Assembly (NCBI GenBank): GCA_018238155.1 | Contig: JABCTZ010000031.1 | Coordinates: 1-54,815 of the forward strand | Direction of reading: 5' to 3' | DNA from: Candidatus Heimdallarchaeota archaeon | Lineage (GTDB): Archaea > Asgardarchaeota > Heimdallarchaeia > JABLTI01 | Length of the DNA: 54,815 bases | Shown: positions 1 to 8,031 of the stretch, piece by piece | Layout of the letters: each line of letters opens with the position of its first letter | Position numbering within the stretch: position 1 is the stretch's first letter | The notes under the pieces: model-generated | What the model was told of the DNA's origin: nothing | Database searches by the model: none | Seen by the model: the letters and a program-made list of their open reading frames with translations, nothing else | Translations under genes and position numbers: made by a program

Positions 1-45
1 AAGTATTAGAGAATGAGAGAGTGTATTGTAAGAAAGGTTGTTAGT

Positions 46-120
46 CTTTACTAATCTTTTCTTTACTAATCTTTTCTTTACTAATCTTTTCTTTACTAAT
101 CTTTTCTTTACTAATCTTTT
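46..120. repeat. Five perfect 15-bp tandem repeats
   Basis: The unit ctttactaatctttt occurs five times without a mismatch at 46-60, 61-75, 76-90, 91-105 and 106-120. The array ends 24 bp before the ATG of the caspase-like membrane protein, where a promoter or leader would lie. Perfect copies suggest recent expansion by slippage or unequal recombination, so copy number may vary between cells. There are no spacers, so it is not a CRISPR array. Confidence 0.95.
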
Positions 121-144
121 CTTCGCAAAAGGAATGATAAGAAA

Positions 145-1302
145 ATGAAAAAAATAACTACAATTAATACTTTACTGGTATTTTTGGTTATCATTGGAAC
201 AATCATTGCTAATTTGAGCACAGTCGTTTCAATAATGCCAAAAAGTACAACGGAAAGAGATGTGGTAAAAGTAGACAATAAAACTACAATTACTAATGCC
301 AACGAGTTTGATATAAAGACCTTAACAGAAATTGCTGATTACATTAGTATTCAAGCTGCTCAAAACGATTTTGAGATATCTGCAATGGTTTATTCATCAG
401 GATTATTATTTGAATCTGATAACTCACTAATAATAATAGGTCATGGACATTTTAGTTCTAATAATCAATATTTCATTGCTGATTATTCAGAAAATAATAT
501 ACATGAGATGGCAAATGATAAGGAAACGGTAGCGTTGCTTTCATGTTATTCCTCAAATATCAAACTAGTAAATGAAAGACAATTGACTTATGACACTCAA
601 ATTGATCTTATTACAGTAATGAATGATTTATCTACTATTCTTCAGTGGGAGAAAACTGCTTCATTTTCACCATGCAAAAATATTCAATTAATCGATCTTG
701 ACCCAGGTGATAGTGGTAATGGTGGTTTTAATCCAAATCTTGCTCCAAGACGTTTAGTGAATGGTGTTAAAAGTGCAACATCATATTCTACAATTTGGAA
801 CCTTAATTACGAATCAGCTGCAATTAGTTTAACAAATTACATGTTAGGAAATATTGGCATTCGAGTCGAGTTCTCATTTTCCACTACATTTTATGAAGAA
901 TTGTCCTCGGGTGATTGGCAATTAAAATATCACACTGCAACATATGATGCTTGGTCCCATATAGAAGGTGATATGAAAACCTATATCAAAATTACTAACA
1001 TTAAAATTGATGCCATTAGTAAGAACGATGAAATTTCAATAACAGTCGACGAATTAATGGTCGCTATTTCAAAAGATGGAAAAACTGGTCTCTTGGAGAC
1101 AATGGGTCAGTTAGCTGGGATTTTTGCAGGAGTTTTTGTAGTCTTTATGACAGGATATATTTCTTGTGAGATAGCAATAGCAGTGGGTGCTGCTTCACTT
1201 GCAGGACTTTCATACCTATGTGCATGTTTAGCAGTCTTATTCGTTTTTCTAACAATTTATTTAGTTATAATCCGTGCTATTCTTTATATAACCTGGATAT
1301 GA
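145..1302 (+). CDS. Membrane protein with caspase-like (clan CD) His/Cys pair
   Basis: A 385-residue protein that I cannot place in a named family. A hydrophobic segment at about 8-30 looks like a signal peptide or anchor, and two to three hydrophobic segments fill about 325-385, so most of the chain should lie outside the cell. Residues 94-102 end a hydrophobic strand with H100-G-H102, and 128-136 form a second hydrophobic strand ending in S-C134-Y-S. A strand-His-Gly then strand-Cys arrangement is typical of clan CD cysteine peptidases (caspase, gingipain, clostripain), so a protease-like domain is a reasonable inference. The spacing is short and no flanking family motifs confirm it. The ATG follows ggaatgat. 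The next gene starts 31 bp downstream on the same strand, suggesting an operon. Confidence 0.65.
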   Translation: MKKITTINTLLVFLVIIGTIIANLSTVVSIMPKSTTERDVVKVDNKTTITNANEFDIKTLTEIADYISIQAAQNDFEISAMVYSSGLLFESDNSLIIIGHGHFSSNNQYFIADYSENNIHEMANDKETVALLSCYSSNIKLVNERQLTYDTQIDLITVMNDLSTILQWEKTASFSPCKNIQLIDLDPGDSGNGGFNPNLAPRRLVNGVKSATSYSTIWNLNYESAAISLTNYMLGNIGIRVEFSFSTTFYEELSSGDWQLKYHTATYDAWSHIEGDMKTYIKITNIKIDAISKNDEISITVDELMVAISKDGKTGLLETMGQLAGIFAGVFVVFMTGYISCEIAIAVGAASLAGLSYLCACLAVLFVFLTIYLVIIRAILYITWI

Positions 1303-1333
1303 AAAAAGCTAATTCCAAGGAGATGATAGAGAA

Positions 1334-1789
1334 GTGAATCTGACAAACCATAATTCAAATAATCAGGATATGGATATGAACGCGGAAAAAACTGCTACAA
1401 TAAAATTTATTCTAATTTCTATTCATCTAGTTCTTTTTATGTTTGGTTCTGTGATTACTCCTAACATTTTACATAAAGTACTATCTGAAGAAATAGGACT
1501 TCTAAATCAAAGATTTTATTTTTTTTCTCTAGTATTATGGCTTCCTCTTTTCCTGTTTTCTGCTACAATTTTTGTTTTAGTTCGATTTTTGAACTATTTT
1601 AGTCAAGGCAATACAGATGAAGTATCCCAGAAATCTGTTTTTAGAGATACATTAAAGGAACTACGTAAGCCATCTCAGAAAAGGACAAAAAAAATGGCAC
1701 TGCTATTTTGGACACTACTAATTCTATCTTTTCTTTCAATCATAGCTTCGCAACTGTTTCTATTCTTTGGGATTACTTTTTTGATATGA
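1334..1789 (+). CDS. Small membrane protein, unknown function
   Basis: A 151-residue protein with a polar N-terminus and hydrophobic segments at about 25-50, 60-90 and 123-151, separated by a basic loop around 105-121. This suggests three membrane passes. The GTG start is chosen because aaggagatgat, a strong Shine-Dalgarno sequence, lies about 8 bases upstream. It follows the caspase-like membrane protein by 31 bp on the same strand and is probably co-transcribed with it, so it may be its membrane partner; that is only an inference from position. No family recognised. Confidence 0.7.
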   Translation: MNLTNHNSNNQDMDMNAEKTATIKFILISIHLVLFMFGSVITPNILHKVLSEEIGLLNQRFYFFSLVLWLPLFLFSATIFVLVRFLNYFSQGNTDEVSQKSVFRDTLKELRKPSQKRTKKMALLFWTLLILSFLSIIASQLFLFFGITFLI

Positions 1790-1990
1790 AGGTCAATGTA
1801 AAATCTTGGAAAAAGAATGTTCTTAGATAAGACATCTGAGCATATTCTCTTTTTTTTATGTAGAAGTGCCCTCGACTATAACAAATTTATACATTTTACT
1901 TATTTCATTTTTTAACAAGAATAAAAACCTTTCATTCTATATTCTGTACTCAAGATTTAATTAAAACTAACTTTACATTCGAAAATCTTT

Positions 1991-3001
1991 TTGAGGAGGA
2001 CGCCCTTAGGTACGATGAAGATAATGATAACTCAATCAAATGGTTTTAGACGCCTGACCAACCATATTCGAATGTGTGGAGAATTGGCGTGTCTCCTTGA
2101 GGTTTCTGCTACGCCAAAACCAGGAAATGTGCATCGTTTCAGAGATTTCAAGGATGTTCGATATGAGGACTTTTTAGCATCAAGTGTTTCCTTTGGCTCT
2201 TTTATCGAAGAATTGGCTATGAAGGGTTTTCTTATCACCCAAGAGAAAATTAGCTGGGAACAAATAAATTTAGGATTAACCATACAAAAAGCAATTAGCT
2301 CAAGTAGTTTCTTTCACAAAAACAGTAATACAAACTTAGGTATTATTCTCTTACTCTCTCCTATGTGTGTTGCAGCTGGAATGTGCATAGATAAAGGCGA
2401 ATCTTTATGTGATCTTAAAGCACTCCAAACAAACGTTATCAAAGTAATGGATCATACAACTATAGATGATTCTATTAACGTCTCTAGAGGTATTGTTTCT
2501 GCTAAACCTGGTGGGTTAGGTACTGTCGAACAGTATGATGTGAATGATCTTTCTGTTTACAAAGATCTCCGAAAAAATAAGATCAATCTTTTAACTCTTA
2601 TGGAGGATTGTAGCTCTCGAGATAACATCTGTTTCGAGCTTGCAAAAGGCTATCCAATTACCTTTGGTCTTGCTCTCCCATCTTTGCAGCGTTCACTGCT
2701 TATTGGAAAAGATATCAATTTAGCAATTATTGACTCCTATCTAGCAATTCTTTCAGAGTACCCTGATACTTTGATTAGTCGTAAATTTGGCATCACAAGA
2801 GCACAAAAATTTTCTATTCGTGCAAAATCGATTATTGAACTTGGTGGCGCTTTAACTGTTGATGGTCGAAGGGAGCTTGAAGAATTTGATATTGAGCTTC
2901 GTGAAGAAGAGGAGAAGATAAATCCCGGAACGAGTGCTGATTTGATTGCATCCATGCTTTTTGCTTATCTCCTTTCGGGAGGAAAGCTCACTCATTATTA
3001 A
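1991..3001 (+). CDS. CitG/MdcB-like triphosphoribosyl-dephospho-CoA synthase family protein
   Basis: Resembles the CitG family, which makes the 2'-(5''-triphosphoribosyl)-3'-dephospho-CoA precursor of the citrate or malonate decarboxylase prosthetic group; archaeal members are often found without a lyase and may have another role. The family signature is seen near the N-terminus (S-A-T-P-K-P-G-N-V-H, residues 39-48), and the C-terminal G-T-S-A-D-L-I-A segment (313-320) matches the usual G-x-x-x-D motif. The frame opens with TTG at 1991, but that codon abuts the Shine-Dalgarno-like gaggagga, so the true start is more likely ATG 2015 or 2024. No decarboxylase subunits are nearby, so the substrate cannot be told. 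Confidence 0.75.
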   Translation: MRRTPLGTMKIMITQSNGFRRLTNHIRMCGELACLLEVSATPKPGNVHRFRDFKDVRYEDFLASSVSFGSFIEELAMKGFLITQEKISWEQINLGLTIQKAISSSSFFHKNSNTNLGIILLLSPMCVAAGMCIDKGESLCDLKALQTNVIKVMDHTTIDDSINVSRGIVSAKPGGLGTVEQYDVNDLSVYKDLRKNKINLLTLMEDCSSRDNICFELAKGYPITFGLALPSLQRSLLIGKDINLAIIDSYLAILSEYPDTLISRKFGITRAQKFSIRAKSIIELGGALTVDGRRELEEFDIELREEEEKINPGTSADLIASMLFAYLLSGGKLTHY

Positions 3002-3158
3002 TTGTCACTAGAGTAATATTTAATAGGCTTTTTTTTCCTAAATGAGATTATTTATAATTGTATTAGAAATATTATTTTATCCTAGTTATGCTAGAAATAC
3101 AAGAAAAAAATTATTTGCTGGTAAATACTACTAACCAGATATAGGATGAAGAAGAGAA

Positions 3159-4103
3159 TTGAGTACGAAAGAAACAAAAGAAAGTGAAGACTTAGAACAA
3201 GAATTAGCCTTTTTCAGAAATCAAACGAAAGTTTTGCGTGAAAAAAACCGTGACTTAAGGAATGCCTTGCTGATATCCGAAGCAGAGCAAGAAAGCAAAG
3301 AGCCAAAGGAAACTACTCAAGAATCTATATCTGATATCCGTAAAATTATTGCTGATTCCAAGAAACAAATCACTGAAAAATTGCAACGATTTAAAGAAAC
3401 AATTGATGAGGAATCACCATCAAAAGATGGATCCACAACTGCTCCTCCTACTGCAGGAGCTGAAGGAAAATCTGGCAAAGTGGGAGAAGGCGCTCCATCT
3501 GCTCCACAATACAGCGCAAAAATGGATAACGTAGCACAGTCTTCCACAGATGGAATGAATACTTCTGCAGAAGTTGAATCACTTGCACATCAAGTTGCTT
3601 ATCTGAAAAAAGAAATTGATCGAAATGAAGTTTTCTTAGAACAGTCTGAAATGGTCAATAGTAGATTAAGGCAATTATTAGTAGAACATAATATTGATCT
3701 CTCAGAAATCACTAAAGCAATTAGTCAAGCTTCAAAAACAGCAACTTCCTCAACTGCTATAACGAAAGAAGAAACAGCCTCTACAGGAAAGGAATCAAAA
3801 CATCATGAAGCAAAAACAACTCCTTCTCCAAAGAAGGATGAAAAAGTCGAAGAATTAGAACCTGCAATATCAAAAGCATTCATTGATTTTGAAGATAAAA
3901 TAGGTGGTCAAATAAGTGATGATGATATTAAAATGGAAATCTTGGAATTTAGAGAATTGCTTATGAATATGATCCCCCACTCTCGAGTCTTTTACGAAAT
4001 GCAAGTGGAATATCGTAAATGGAAACGAGGAATTAGCTCAGTTAAAGGTTTACAAAACGCTATTAAAGAGTGGAAAAAAACCATTGCTTCTATGATGGAG
4101 TAA
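3159..4103 (+). CDS. Coiled-coil protein, unknown function
   Basis: A 314-residue, very charged protein without cysteine or membrane segments. Residues 1-85 and about 140-190 are rich in Glu, Lys, Leu and Gln with heptad-like spacing and are probably coiled coil. A Ser/Thr/Pro/Gly-rich linker (about 90-125) and a second low-complexity stretch (about 188-235) separate them. The C-terminal 70 residues, ending in a Trp- and basic-rich region, look globular and helical. The TTG start follows gatgaagaagag. It stands alone between the CitG-like gene and the hairpin-rich spacer. A scaffold role is possible, but no family was recognised. Confidence 0.65.
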   Translation: MSTKETKESEDLEQELAFFRNQTKVLREKNRDLRNALLISEAEQESKEPKETTQESISDIRKIIADSKKQITEKLQRFKETIDEESPSKDGSTTAPPTAGAEGKSGKVGEGAPSAPQYSAKMDNVAQSSTDGMNTSAEVESLAHQVAYLKKEIDRNEVFLEQSEMVNSRLRQLLVEHNIDLSEITKAISQASKTATSSTAITKEETASTGKESKHHEAKTTPSPKKDEKVEELEPAISKAFIDFEDKIGGQISDDDIKMEILEFRELLMNMIPHSRVFYEMQVEYRKWKRGISSVKGLQNAIKEWKKTIASMME

Positions 4104-4470
4104 TTTCCATCAAATCTTTAATAAAATTCTTTTTTCTTATCGTTTGATTGGTGGAATTAAGGGGAGGGAGGTGAGAAAATGTTCCCTCCCTTCGGATGTA
4201 TATGGAGGACTGAACCCTATCTGTAAAAACAGGGTTTTTTCTATCGAGGTGATAGATGAGGTTGAATTGGTGTATTCTTTTATCTAATATAAAGGTCAAT
4301 AACACCGTAATACTCGTAGAACTTACCTTCTGCAAATACGCGCATATTATCAATATATTACCTACTCAATTCTCTCTTCGTGATTTGATATTGGTTCTTT
4401 CCCAAGTTTTAAATAGTTACAAAAATGCTTTTATTACTGAATACTTGTATACTACTGTGGTGGTAAATGC
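4104..4470. other. Spacer with two RNA hairpins and a TrmB promoter
   Basis: No convincing gene. Two hairpins are visible: gggaggg (4162-4168) pairs with ccctccc (4184-4190), and aaccc (4213-4217) pairs with gggtt (4232-4236), followed by a T-run to 4240. The second looks like a terminator for a plus-strand transcript; together they could be a short RNA or the 3' end of the coiled-coil gene's transcript. A TATA-like tttaaata at 4409-4416 is well placed for the TrmB gene, giving a leader of about 30 bases. Confidence 0.45.
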
Positions 4471-5265
4471 TTGAGTTTTACCGAGGATGTTATTGAACAA
4501 TTGAAAAAGCTTGGTTTTAATGAATACCAGGCAAAGATCTATACTGCCCTAGTAGGACTAGGGGTTGCAACTGCTTCTGAAATATCTCAAGCAAGTGGTG
4601 TTCCACCAAACAAAGTGTACTCTGTTATTGATACTTTAAAGAAACGCGGGTTGGTTTTAGCACAAGAAAGTGATACTTCGACTAATCGATATAGACCTCG
4701 CTCACCAGATAATGTTATAAAAGACATTAGAAATGAGTATGAAACCGCATTAAAAAAAACAGAAGAAAAATTATTTGCTCTCTATGAAAGAAGCAAAAAA
4801 GCATTCATTCCCGAAATGTGGATTCTCCGAGGGTCACAAGCGGTTTTCAGTAAAATTAAAGAGATGATTATGGATGCTGAAGAAGCAATTTTAATCGGTA
4901 TTGATAGTCCATTCGATTTACACCTCCATGGGATTGATCTAGTGTTAAAAAATGCTCAAGGACATTTAAAATCAATCAAAATTATTACTGGTGAAGATGG
5001 TATTGATAATCCTGGAGAAGTAAATATTCTCAATGAAATGAAGGATTATACTAAAATTCGCATTTCTGATAATTTCCATGCTATATGGGTAATCATTGAT
5101 TCAAGAGAAATCCTTCAAGGAACTTATGCACAACTTGAGGGAGGAATAGAGTTGGGTGTCATGGCTACTTGGTCAGACAATCAAAGTTTCTCAGAACTTT
5201 GGCAGAGATTTAGCAATTCATTATGGGATGGAGCAAGACCTTTCAAAGGAACAAAAAACAAATAA
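4471..5265 (+). CDS. TrmB-family transcriptional regulator
   Basis: A 264-residue protein with the layout of archaeal TrmB regulators, which bind DNA through an N-terminal winged helix and sense sugars or other ligands with the C-terminal domain. Residues about 5-75 hold the helix-turn-helix with the typical L-G-F-N-E-Y-Q-A-K-I-Y-T-A-L opening, followed by A-S-E-I-S-Q-A-S-G-V-P-P-N-K-V-Y. A short coiled coil (about 85-110) leads to a PLD-like effector domain (about 115-255). The TTG start is preceded by ggtggt. No sugar transporter or metabolic operon is adjacent, so the regulon cannot be guessed. Confidence 0.88.
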   Translation: MSFTEDVIEQLKKLGFNEYQAKIYTALVGLGVATASEISQASGVPPNKVYSVIDTLKKRGLVLAQESDTSTNRYRPRSPDNVIKDIRNEYETALKKTEEKLFALYERSKKAFIPEMWILRGSQAVFSKIKEMIMDAEEAILIGIDSPFDLHLHGIDLVLKNAQGHLKSIKIITGEDGIDNPGEVNILNEMKDYTKIRISDNFHAIWVIIDSREILQGTYAQLEGGIELGVMATWSDNQSFSELWQRFSNSLWDGARPFKGTKNK

Positions 5266-5325
5266 TTGTAAAATAAAAGGGAAGAGAGAAACTTGCTGTA
5301 ACAAATAAAAGTTAAGCAAGTAGTT

Positions 5326-6021
5326 TCATGCTTTTTGCCAAAAGCTAAATTCTTCTTCATCTTTTGCTTTTTTAGGTTTGGCTTTTGCTTTAGCTGCTCT
5401 TTTCTTTTCATTCTCCATAATAACTTCAATAACATTAGCAAAAAGATCGGGAACACTAATACCTGTTTTAGCAGAAGTCTCAATATAGATCAATTTCTTA
5501 TTTTTGGCATAGGTTTGGGCTTCTTCTAAAGAAATTTTTCTCTGATCACCGATGTCAATTTTATTACCAACGAGTGTAACGGGAATATCGCCTGCATTAT
5601 TTCTGATTTGTTTCAACCAATACTCGAGACTATTGAAAGAGTTTCTATTGGTGATATCATAAACAAGAATGGCACCTGCAGCACCCGAGAAATAGAAAGG
5701 TAATAAGGACATAACAAACTCTTGACCTCCTGTGTCCCAAAGTTGTGCTTTTATTATTTTCCCATCTAAAGTGACTGTTTTTGTTAAGAAGTCTACTCCT
5801 AGTGTTGGAAGATATGATTCTCTGAATCTATCTTCTGCAAAACGAATCGTTAAACTTGTTTTTCCAACCTTTCCTGCACCTACTACAATTACTTTGAATA
5901 AATGCTGATATTTGGGTCCTCTTGTTCTAGATATTTTTTTCAACTCCTCTAAACAACAATACTGATAACTATCTACATTTTTGGCATTCATCTTTATATT
6001 AGTTCTTCTATTAACAATCAA
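5326..6021 (-). CDS. Ras/Rab-like small GTPase
   Basis: All five G motifs of the Ras superfamily are present: G1 G48-AGKVGKT55, a switch I Thr in Y-L-P-T73-L-G, G3 W95-DTGGQE101, G4 N153-KID156 and G5 E181-TSAK185. The W-D-T-G-G-Q-E and Y-L-P-T-L-G-V-D-F wording is Rab-like. The tail (about 205-231) is Lys/Ala-rich and then acidic, with no C-terminal cysteine, so there is no prenylation site and membrane binding would need the basic stretch or a partner. The 40 residues before the G domain are unusual. The first codon is TTG; ATG at residue 11 (5991) is an alternative, and neither has a clear ribosome site. It lies about 50 bp downstream of the gelsolin-like gene on the same strand, probably one transcript. 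Confidence 0.92.
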   Translation of the reverse strand: MIVNRRTNIKMNAKNVDSYQYCCLEELKKISRTRGPKYQHLFKVIVVGAGKVGKTSLTIRFAEDRFRESYLPTLGVDFLTKTVTLDGKIIKAQLWDTGGQEFVMSLLPFYFSGAAGAILVYDITNRNSFNSLEYWLKQIRNNAGDIPVTLVGNKIDIGDQRKISLEEAQTYAKNKKLIYIETSAKTGISVPDLFANVIEVIMENEKKRAAKAKAKPKKAKDEEEFSFWQKA

Positions 6022-6071
6022 TTGTGAAAATAGTCTTATTTCAGAGCACTAGACTCTGAAAAAAATCTTTG

Positions 6072-6887
6072 CTATCGTCTCGCCCATAGTTCTACGCCAA
6101 TTACTTTGTTTTTCGCAACCAAGATTCTAGGATAATAGTTTTCTGCTGGAAATACTCCTTCTGGTAATGTCGAAAGTTCTTCTAGTCTGAATTTTCCATT
6201 TCTCAAATCTTTTTTGTTATCTCCCAACAGAATATATAGTTTAGGTGTTACTAGAATATAGTCACATTCAGATTTTTCGGGTGGTTCTAATGTTACCATT
6301 GTTTTTATTACCTTTACCAATTTCGCAGGCATATCTTTTGTTAAGAAAGCAATCTCTTCCTTGGTCAACTTCTCTGGTGCGGGTTTAGGTAAAACTTCAA
6401 CTGGTTTTTCTTTTGTTTTTGTGAACATAATAATTTCTGGTTTAGATAGAGAGGTTACATTCGTTCTTTGAGGTTTTGAAGTCACTGTTTTTTCTGCGGT
6501 TGTACCATCATCTTCTTGCATACCTCCTAACAATTCTAAAATGGGTAAAAAGTCTTCATCAATTCCTTCCCATTCCTCAACATGTTTAATTCTATATCCT
6601 CTTTGTAATCTCTTTTGAGATGCAAGTCTAGCTGAGGCGAATTTTTGAACGATAGTTACATCATTTCCTTTGAAGACGTAAATGTAACGAGTGTCATGCG
6701 AAACGACAATCAGTAATGATTTATGCGTTACTTTTACATCATTGAATTCTACTTTAAATTCTTCTCCCTCTAAGTTTACTTCATAGCAGTCTAGTAACAT
6801 GTTTTTCACGATTCTTTTATGGCTAATTCTATGTATGTGTAAAGTTTCAGTAAAAAAAGAGTTTCGAATGTGACATAAAAAAAACAT
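6072..6887 (-). CDS. Probable gelsolin-like protein, upstream of the small GTPase
   Basis: A 271-residue soluble protein. Residues about 52-120 follow the gelsolin-repeat pattern: two strands, I-Y-V-F-K-G at the place of the usual Y-V-W-x-G, a helix with alternating Ala/Lys, then G-Y-R-I-K-H-V-E-E-W-E-G-x-x-E-x-F and a closing E-L-L-G-G. A low-complexity linker (about 123-170) follows, then a conserved-looking C-terminal region with C-D-Y-I-L-V-T and an aromatic segment near E-N-Y-Y-P-R. Two-domain gelsolin-like actin regulators are known from Asgard archaea, but the similarity here is judged by eye. ATG 6887 is the longest start, with a TATA-like tattaaat about 25 bases upstream; ATG 6800 (residue 30) is also plausible. 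Actin itself is 36 kb away. Confidence 0.55.
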   Translation of the reverse strand: MFFLCHIRNSFFTETLHIHRISHKRIVKNMLLDCYEVNLEGEEFKVEFNDVKVTHKSLLIVVSHDTRYIYVFKGNDVTIVQKFASARLASQKRLQRGYRIKHVEEWEGIDEDFLPILELLGGMQEDDGTTAEKTVTSKPQRTNVTSLSKPEIIMFTKTKEKPVEVLPKPAPEKLTKEEIAFLTKDMPAKLVKVIKTMVTLEPPEKSECDYILVTPKLYILLGDNKKDLRNGKFRLEELSTLPEGVFPAENYYPRILVAKNKVIGVELWARR

Positions 6888-7053
6888 TTAATTTGGTGAA
6901 AAAATGACCATTTAATAGCAAAAGAAGCCGTTTTTCAACAAATTTAGCTTGTTGAGAGCCTTTCACCTCAATCGAATAGTAGAAATACTCGAACAACAAT
7001 GCTTTTTTTACGCCATTTTATGGTAGAATGATAGATATCAGGTGAGGACTAAT

Positions 7054-7881
7054 ATGCAAGTAGTTGATAGAGAAAAAGTCACTAATGAGATATTGGATCT
7101 CCTAACTCAACAGAATTTCAAAAAAGCAAAGGAAATGTGGACATTTCTTACTACAAATGACGAGATTCAAGGGACAATTAAAGCTGGGAATCGTCTTGCA
7201 GTAAAATATCTTAATTACACAGATCACGGACTCGATCATGTCACAATTGTTTGTAAGAACGTTTTACAAATTATTGAAGTTGTTACTAATGAAATTAAGC
7301 CGGCAATCCTTCGACAAGAGATTGGTGATTTGGATGATGTAGCAGTAGTTTGTTTAGCTGCTTGCTATTTACATGATGTCGGTCATGTAATCCATAGGAA
7401 TCATCATGAATTATCTTCCTCTCTTATGGCTAAGGATTTCTTAATTAGCAAATTGAAGAAACTTTACCCTGATGTTGATAAACGCTTTGATATTCTTTCA
7501 CATATTCAGCATGCAATTTTGGCTCATGATGAGGATATACAATGTTTAACTCCCGAAGCGGGTTTTGTTACTATTGCTGATGGATTAGATATGTGTGGTG
7601 GAAGATCTCGAAAGCCCTATGACTTAGGTAAAATAGATATTCATTCAATTTCTGCTTTGAGCATTTCTGCGGTTGAAATTCAGAAAGGAACGAAGAAGAA
7701 ACCACTCAGACTTAATGTTCTGATGATTTCAGAAGCAGGCATCTTCCAAGTTGAAGAAGTTTTCTTACCAAAATTACGTTCATCGGGACTAGCTGATGTT
7801 GTTGAGATTAACACTCTTGTTAATGGAAAACCTCTTGCTCTCTCGCAAGTTTTGCGAATGTACAGAAAATTCGATGAATAG
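7054..7881 (+). CDS. HD-domain metal-dependent phosphohydrolase
   Basis: HD-superfamily protein. Numbered from an upstream in-frame GTG at 7042, H66 sits in D-H-G-L-D-H, the defining pair is H111-D112 in C-Y-L-H-D-V-G-H, further histidines lie in H-R-N-H-H-E (118-123), and a distal Asp is in T-I-A-D-G-L-D. These residues bind metal ions in nucleotidases and phosphodiesterases of this superfamily; the substrate cannot be predicted. The C-terminal third (about 195-279) is a mixed alpha/beta domain that may be regulatory. ATG 7054 is chosen over GTG 7042 because ggtgagg at 7041-7047 is then correctly spaced. It is divergent from the gelsolin-like/GTPase pair and transcribed alone. Confidence 0.83.
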   Translation: MQVVDREKVTNEILDLLTQQNFKKAKEMWTFLTTNDEIQGTIKAGNRLAVKYLNYTDHGLDHVTIVCKNVLQIIEVVTNEIKPAILRQEIGDLDDVAVVCLAACYLHDVGHVIHRNHHELSSSLMAKDFLISKLKKLYPDVDKRFDILSHIQHAILAHDEDIQCLTPEAGFVTIADGLDMCGGRSRKPYDLGKIDIHSISALSISAVEIQKGTKKKPLRLNVLMISEAGIFQVEEVFLPKLRSSGLADVVEINTLVNGKPLALSQVLRMYRKFDE

Positions 7882-8031
7882 TTACAAAATATGTTGGTCT
7901 AAATAGAAAGACCCTTCTATTCTTTTTTTGTTTGAAATCATCTCAAAGTAATGATTGAATTTAGGCTTATCTTAAGATAGTTTTTACTAATTAGTTTCTC
8001 ATTGATCTTACAACAAAAATGCTACACTCAA

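Noticed and set aside
46..120. CRISPR-like array
   Set aside because: Units are 15 bp, contiguous and without spacers, and no cas genes are present.
4090..4353. Minus-strand 87-codon frame
   Set aside because: It runs through both hairpins and has no family or ribosome-site support.
4256..4474. Plus-strand 72-codon frame whose stop overlaps the TrmB start
   Set aside because: The ribosome site is too close to its ATG, TrmB has its own TATA-like element inside the frame, and the composition is that of translated AT-rich DNA.
5181..5483. Minus-strand 100-codon frame between TrmB and the GTPase
   Set aside because: It overlaps both real genes in another frame and is made of low-complexity Lys/Leu sequence.
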